Source: Telmatactis stephensoni (taxonomy: Eukaryota > Cnidaria > Anthozoa > Actiniaria > Isophelliidae). From it: a stretch of 64,000 nt of DNA. Below the pieces are notes generated by a model that made no database searches, was not told the DNA's origin, and saw nothing but the letters and a program-made list of their open reading frames with translations. The stretch is taken from the NCBI GenBank assembly GCA_029948255.1, contig JALIZF010001644.1:434001-498000 (forward strand). The letters are read 5' to 3'. The translations under genes and the position numbers were made by a program. This document shows positions 62,001-64,000 of the stretch, one piece after another (positions within the stretch are counted from its first letter, which is position 1; each line of letters starts with the position of its first letter).

Positions 62001-62947
62001 CAACGTTGTCACGTCGTTCTGCTCTTTAATTTTCTGAGCTTTCAAACTTGAGTTGAGTTTAGCATTACCAGCATTGCACTTGTCCATAGTGTCATTGATG
62101 GCCTTTTGCAACCTTGTCACGTCGTTCTGTTCTTTAATTTTCTGAGCTTCCAAACTTGAGTTGAGTTGAGCATCACCAGCATTGCACTTGTCAATGGTGT
62201 CATTGATGGCCTTTTGCAACCTTGTCACATCGTTCTGTTCTTTAATTTTCTGAGCTTCCAAACTTGAGTTGAGTTGAGCATCACCAGCATTGCACTTGTC
62301 AATGGTGTCATTGATGGCCTTTTGTAACCTTGTCACCTCGTTCTGCACTTTAGTTTCTTGATTTTGAATTCTTGTGGTTAAGTTCATAATGCCACTCTGT
62401 TCTTTAGCTTTTTGAGCCTCCAAACTTGAGCTGAGTTGTGCATCAGCAGCATTGCACTTGTCAATGGTGTCATTGATGGCCTTTTGTAACCTTGTCACCT
62501 CGTTCTGCACTTTAGTTTCTTGATTTTGAATTCTTGTGGTTAAGTTTGTAATGTCACTCTGTTCTTTCGCTTTTTGAGCCTCCAAATTTGAGCTGAGTTG
62601 TGCATCAGCAGCATTGCACTTGTCAATGGTATCTTTTATGATCTTCTTCAACATTCTCTGGTCGTTTTGCTCTTTAATCTCTTGTGTGTGGATTCTTGTC
62701 GTTAACGTCGCTATGTCATTGTGTTCTTTAGTTTTCTGAGCCTCCAATCTTGAATTGAGTGTAGCATTGCCGATATTACACTTGTCGATGGTGTCATTGA
62801 TAGCCTTTTGTAATCTTGCAACCTCGGTTACAATTATCGTTCTTGTTAAGACATTTGCTTTCTGTAGCTCCTTTACTTGTTGTTTAAGTTCTTGGATGGC
62901 GTTGTTCAACTGCTCATGATTTGAAAGCTGGAAACCAATTTGAGGCT
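59048..62947 (-). CDS. Unit 8: long-stalk coiled-coil and collagen protein; first exon beyond the window
   Basis: Predicted exons visible: 61020-62947 (stalk, 642 codons), 60366-60605 (collagen), 59048-59227 (five-Cys domain). The stalk acceptor is phase 1, as in units 6 and 7, so a tail and transmembrane exon must lie upstream. None is visible to 64000, although 63.0-63.7 kb matches the intron upstream of the unit 7 stalk. The stalk begins [10 protein letters not shown] and has about 14 Cys-bearing repeats, most with the unit-specific KIKEQND, and many with INYT in place of INDT. The collagen exon has about 13 triplets. Its linker reads GSLTQC, so the NLT sequon seen in the other units is lost. 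The last exon starts [12 protein letters not shown] and ends YTECPV. A Tc1/mariner-type element lies in the intron between the last two exons. The visible part is fully open. Confidence 0.8.
59497..59576. mobile_element. Near-perfect palindromic element
   Basis: The arms GATTTCAGCCGTCGTGG and CGCGGGCGCACGAAACC pair with their complements around a 5-base loop. TAGGTCAT lies on both sides. A diverged relative with TAGGCTCA ends lies at 63850-63942. It lies in the last intron of unit 8, next to the Tc1/mariner-type element. Confidence 0.78.
59622..60269. mobile_element. Non-autonomous Tc1/mariner-type element
   Basis: The left end CAAGGTGTCCCAAAAGTTC and right end GAACTTTTGAGAAACCCTG are inverted repeats flanked by TA on both sides. 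Ends of the form CAGGGTGTCCCAAAAGT are typical of mariner-like elements. The 648-bp interior has no transposase. Confidence 0.75.
61020..62947 (-). repeat. 108-bp coding tandem repeat, unit 8 stalk
   Basis: Fourteen Cys-bearing copies of the 36-codon unit plus a divergent terminal copy (SISKCKS). Copies at about 61.2-62.3 kb share KIKEQND, and a subset shares INYT-(I/M)-DKC. These are differences not seen in the unit 6 or unit 7 arrays. Confidence 0.88.
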
Positions 62948-64000
62948 CTGTTGAAATAATCGACCCTATTAGATTATGCTAATTATATAAGATGCTAGAT
63001 TTCCAAGAGAGACTTATTTTGCTACTGGAAATTGAAGCAAAATATAAATTCGTGCTTCATTAGGGAGGAGAAAAAATCATGGCCGAAATCAAATTCAGCA
63101 GGTTTGGTGAAATTTGGTGGTCTTGTCTTCAGTTGTTATTCTTTTGCTGAGAGTTCACTTAGGAATGGGAGAAAGATCTTAAGTTTGTTTCGTTCTAATA
63201 TCTGGATATTAGTTTTAAACGGCGTCAGCAACTGATGAAACACCCACGAGAAGGAACTAGCTGCGGAAATTCGCAGTCCCCAAGTATTGTTTAAATGAAC
63301 TTTAATGATAATAACTTTATGATAACGTTAATATTTACAACGCGCATATTTCATTCACAAATCGCTTATATGCGCAATTAGTATCCGCATCAGTACGTTC
63401 TGAGTATTCTCGGCAAATTTAAAGCATGAGAGCTATGCTCGGGATTTTTACACGGGTGTTTGCTTATATGGTTTATCCCGCTCGCACTTTCACTGATTTT
63501 GACTTATTTGTTGTCTGTTAAGTTCGGTGCCATCAGTACTCGGGTCTCAAAGCTTTTCAACAGTACAAAATGGCCAAGATAACATAGTCAACAGGAACAT
63601 CGTTGGTTATACTCTTGACTTACAATCTGCCGCTCAGTGCTTGAGGCGTTAAGAAATTTAGAAAGCTAAGTTTTCAAACGATTTTGTTGTTGTTTTTGTT
63701 TGTTCGTTTATCATTTATTTACAGACCACTTTCAACACTGAAGCTCATTTATTCTGGATATCGATTTACACATTGTTTGTGCGTGCGTGTGTCGGCAATT
63801 AATATGCACTTTCCCGCATGATTAAAAGAGCACGACTACTTATATTAGGCTCAAGTTTTCAGCCGTGGGGAATTCGGGCCCGCGATACAAGAGTATCTCG
63901 GGCGCACGAAACCCCGACGTCCGGCTGGATATTTGAGCCTAGACTTACTTTAATCATGCGTTTTATGACTTTTTTCCTAATAAAGATCGCTAAGTGAGGT
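62948..64000. other. Region upstream of the unit 8 stalk
   Basis: 63.0-63.7 kb aligns with 54.5-55.2 kb (intron 1 of unit 7), so this is intron 1 of unit 8. A diverged palindromic element at 63850-63942 lies where exon 1 would be by analogy. Exon 1 is not seen and probably lies beyond 64000. Confidence 0.55.

Noticed and set aside
1923..62947. Nematocyst minicollagen family
   Set aside because: Minicollagens have short Gly-X-Y runs flanked by polyproline and small CXXXC domains and no membrane helix. These proteins have a membrane helix, a long stalk and a different Cys pattern.

Overview
The window is eukaryotic, intron-rich, AT-rich and full of short DNA transposons. The long genes have GT-AG introns, with collagen-like and coiled-coil exons. 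This fits an animal genome. I infer a cnidarian, most likely an anthozoan such as a stony coral, from the overall style; no single gene proves it. There are no bacterial operons and no CRISPR array.

Nearly all support-able coding sequence belongs to one head-to-tail gene family on the minus strand. I find eight units, numbered here from left to right: unit 1 (1.9-7.1 kb), unit 2 (9.9-17.9 kb), unit 3 (20.8-23.6 kb), unit 4 (25.3-30.1 kb), unit 5 (33.0-39.6 kb), unit 6 (43.7-49.9 kb), unit 7 (53.0-55.7 kb, decayed) and unit 8 (59.0 kb to beyond the right edge). Each complete unit encodes a predicted type II membrane protein. The first exon gives a tyrosine-bearing cytoplasmic tail and one transmembrane helix. 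One or more exons then give an alpha-helical coiled-coil stalk. One exon gives a Gly-X-Y collagen segment ending in a short NLT-x-C linker. The last exon gives a ~60-residue domain with five cysteines. The order resembles class A scavenger receptors and collectin-12, but the C-terminal domain is neither SRCR nor C-type lectin by eye. The exon 1/2 junction is phase 1 and every later junction is phase 0, so stalk exons can be gained or lost without breaking the frame.

The units differ mainly in stalk length (about 22 to 659 residues) and collagen length (about 6 to 31 triplets). Units 6, 7 and 8 carry a huge single stalk exon built from a 108-bp (36-residue) repeat with one Cys and usually two N-glycosylation sequons per repeat. 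Units 1, 2, 3 and 6 read as intact. Unit 8 is intact as far as it is visible. Unit 4 has a 1-nt frameshift in its stalk exon, unit 5 has two 1-nt insertions in exon 1, and unit 7 has a broken first exon, a decayed stalk and no collagen or C-terminal exons. All gene models come from splice consensus, phase and comparison between units, without transcript evidence.

The DNA between and inside the genes holds non-autonomous transposons (several with 7-9 bp or TA target duplications), foldback elements, two LINE fragments, a tRNA-like sequence and several minisatellites. Duplicated promoter-side and 3' flanks show how the array grew.
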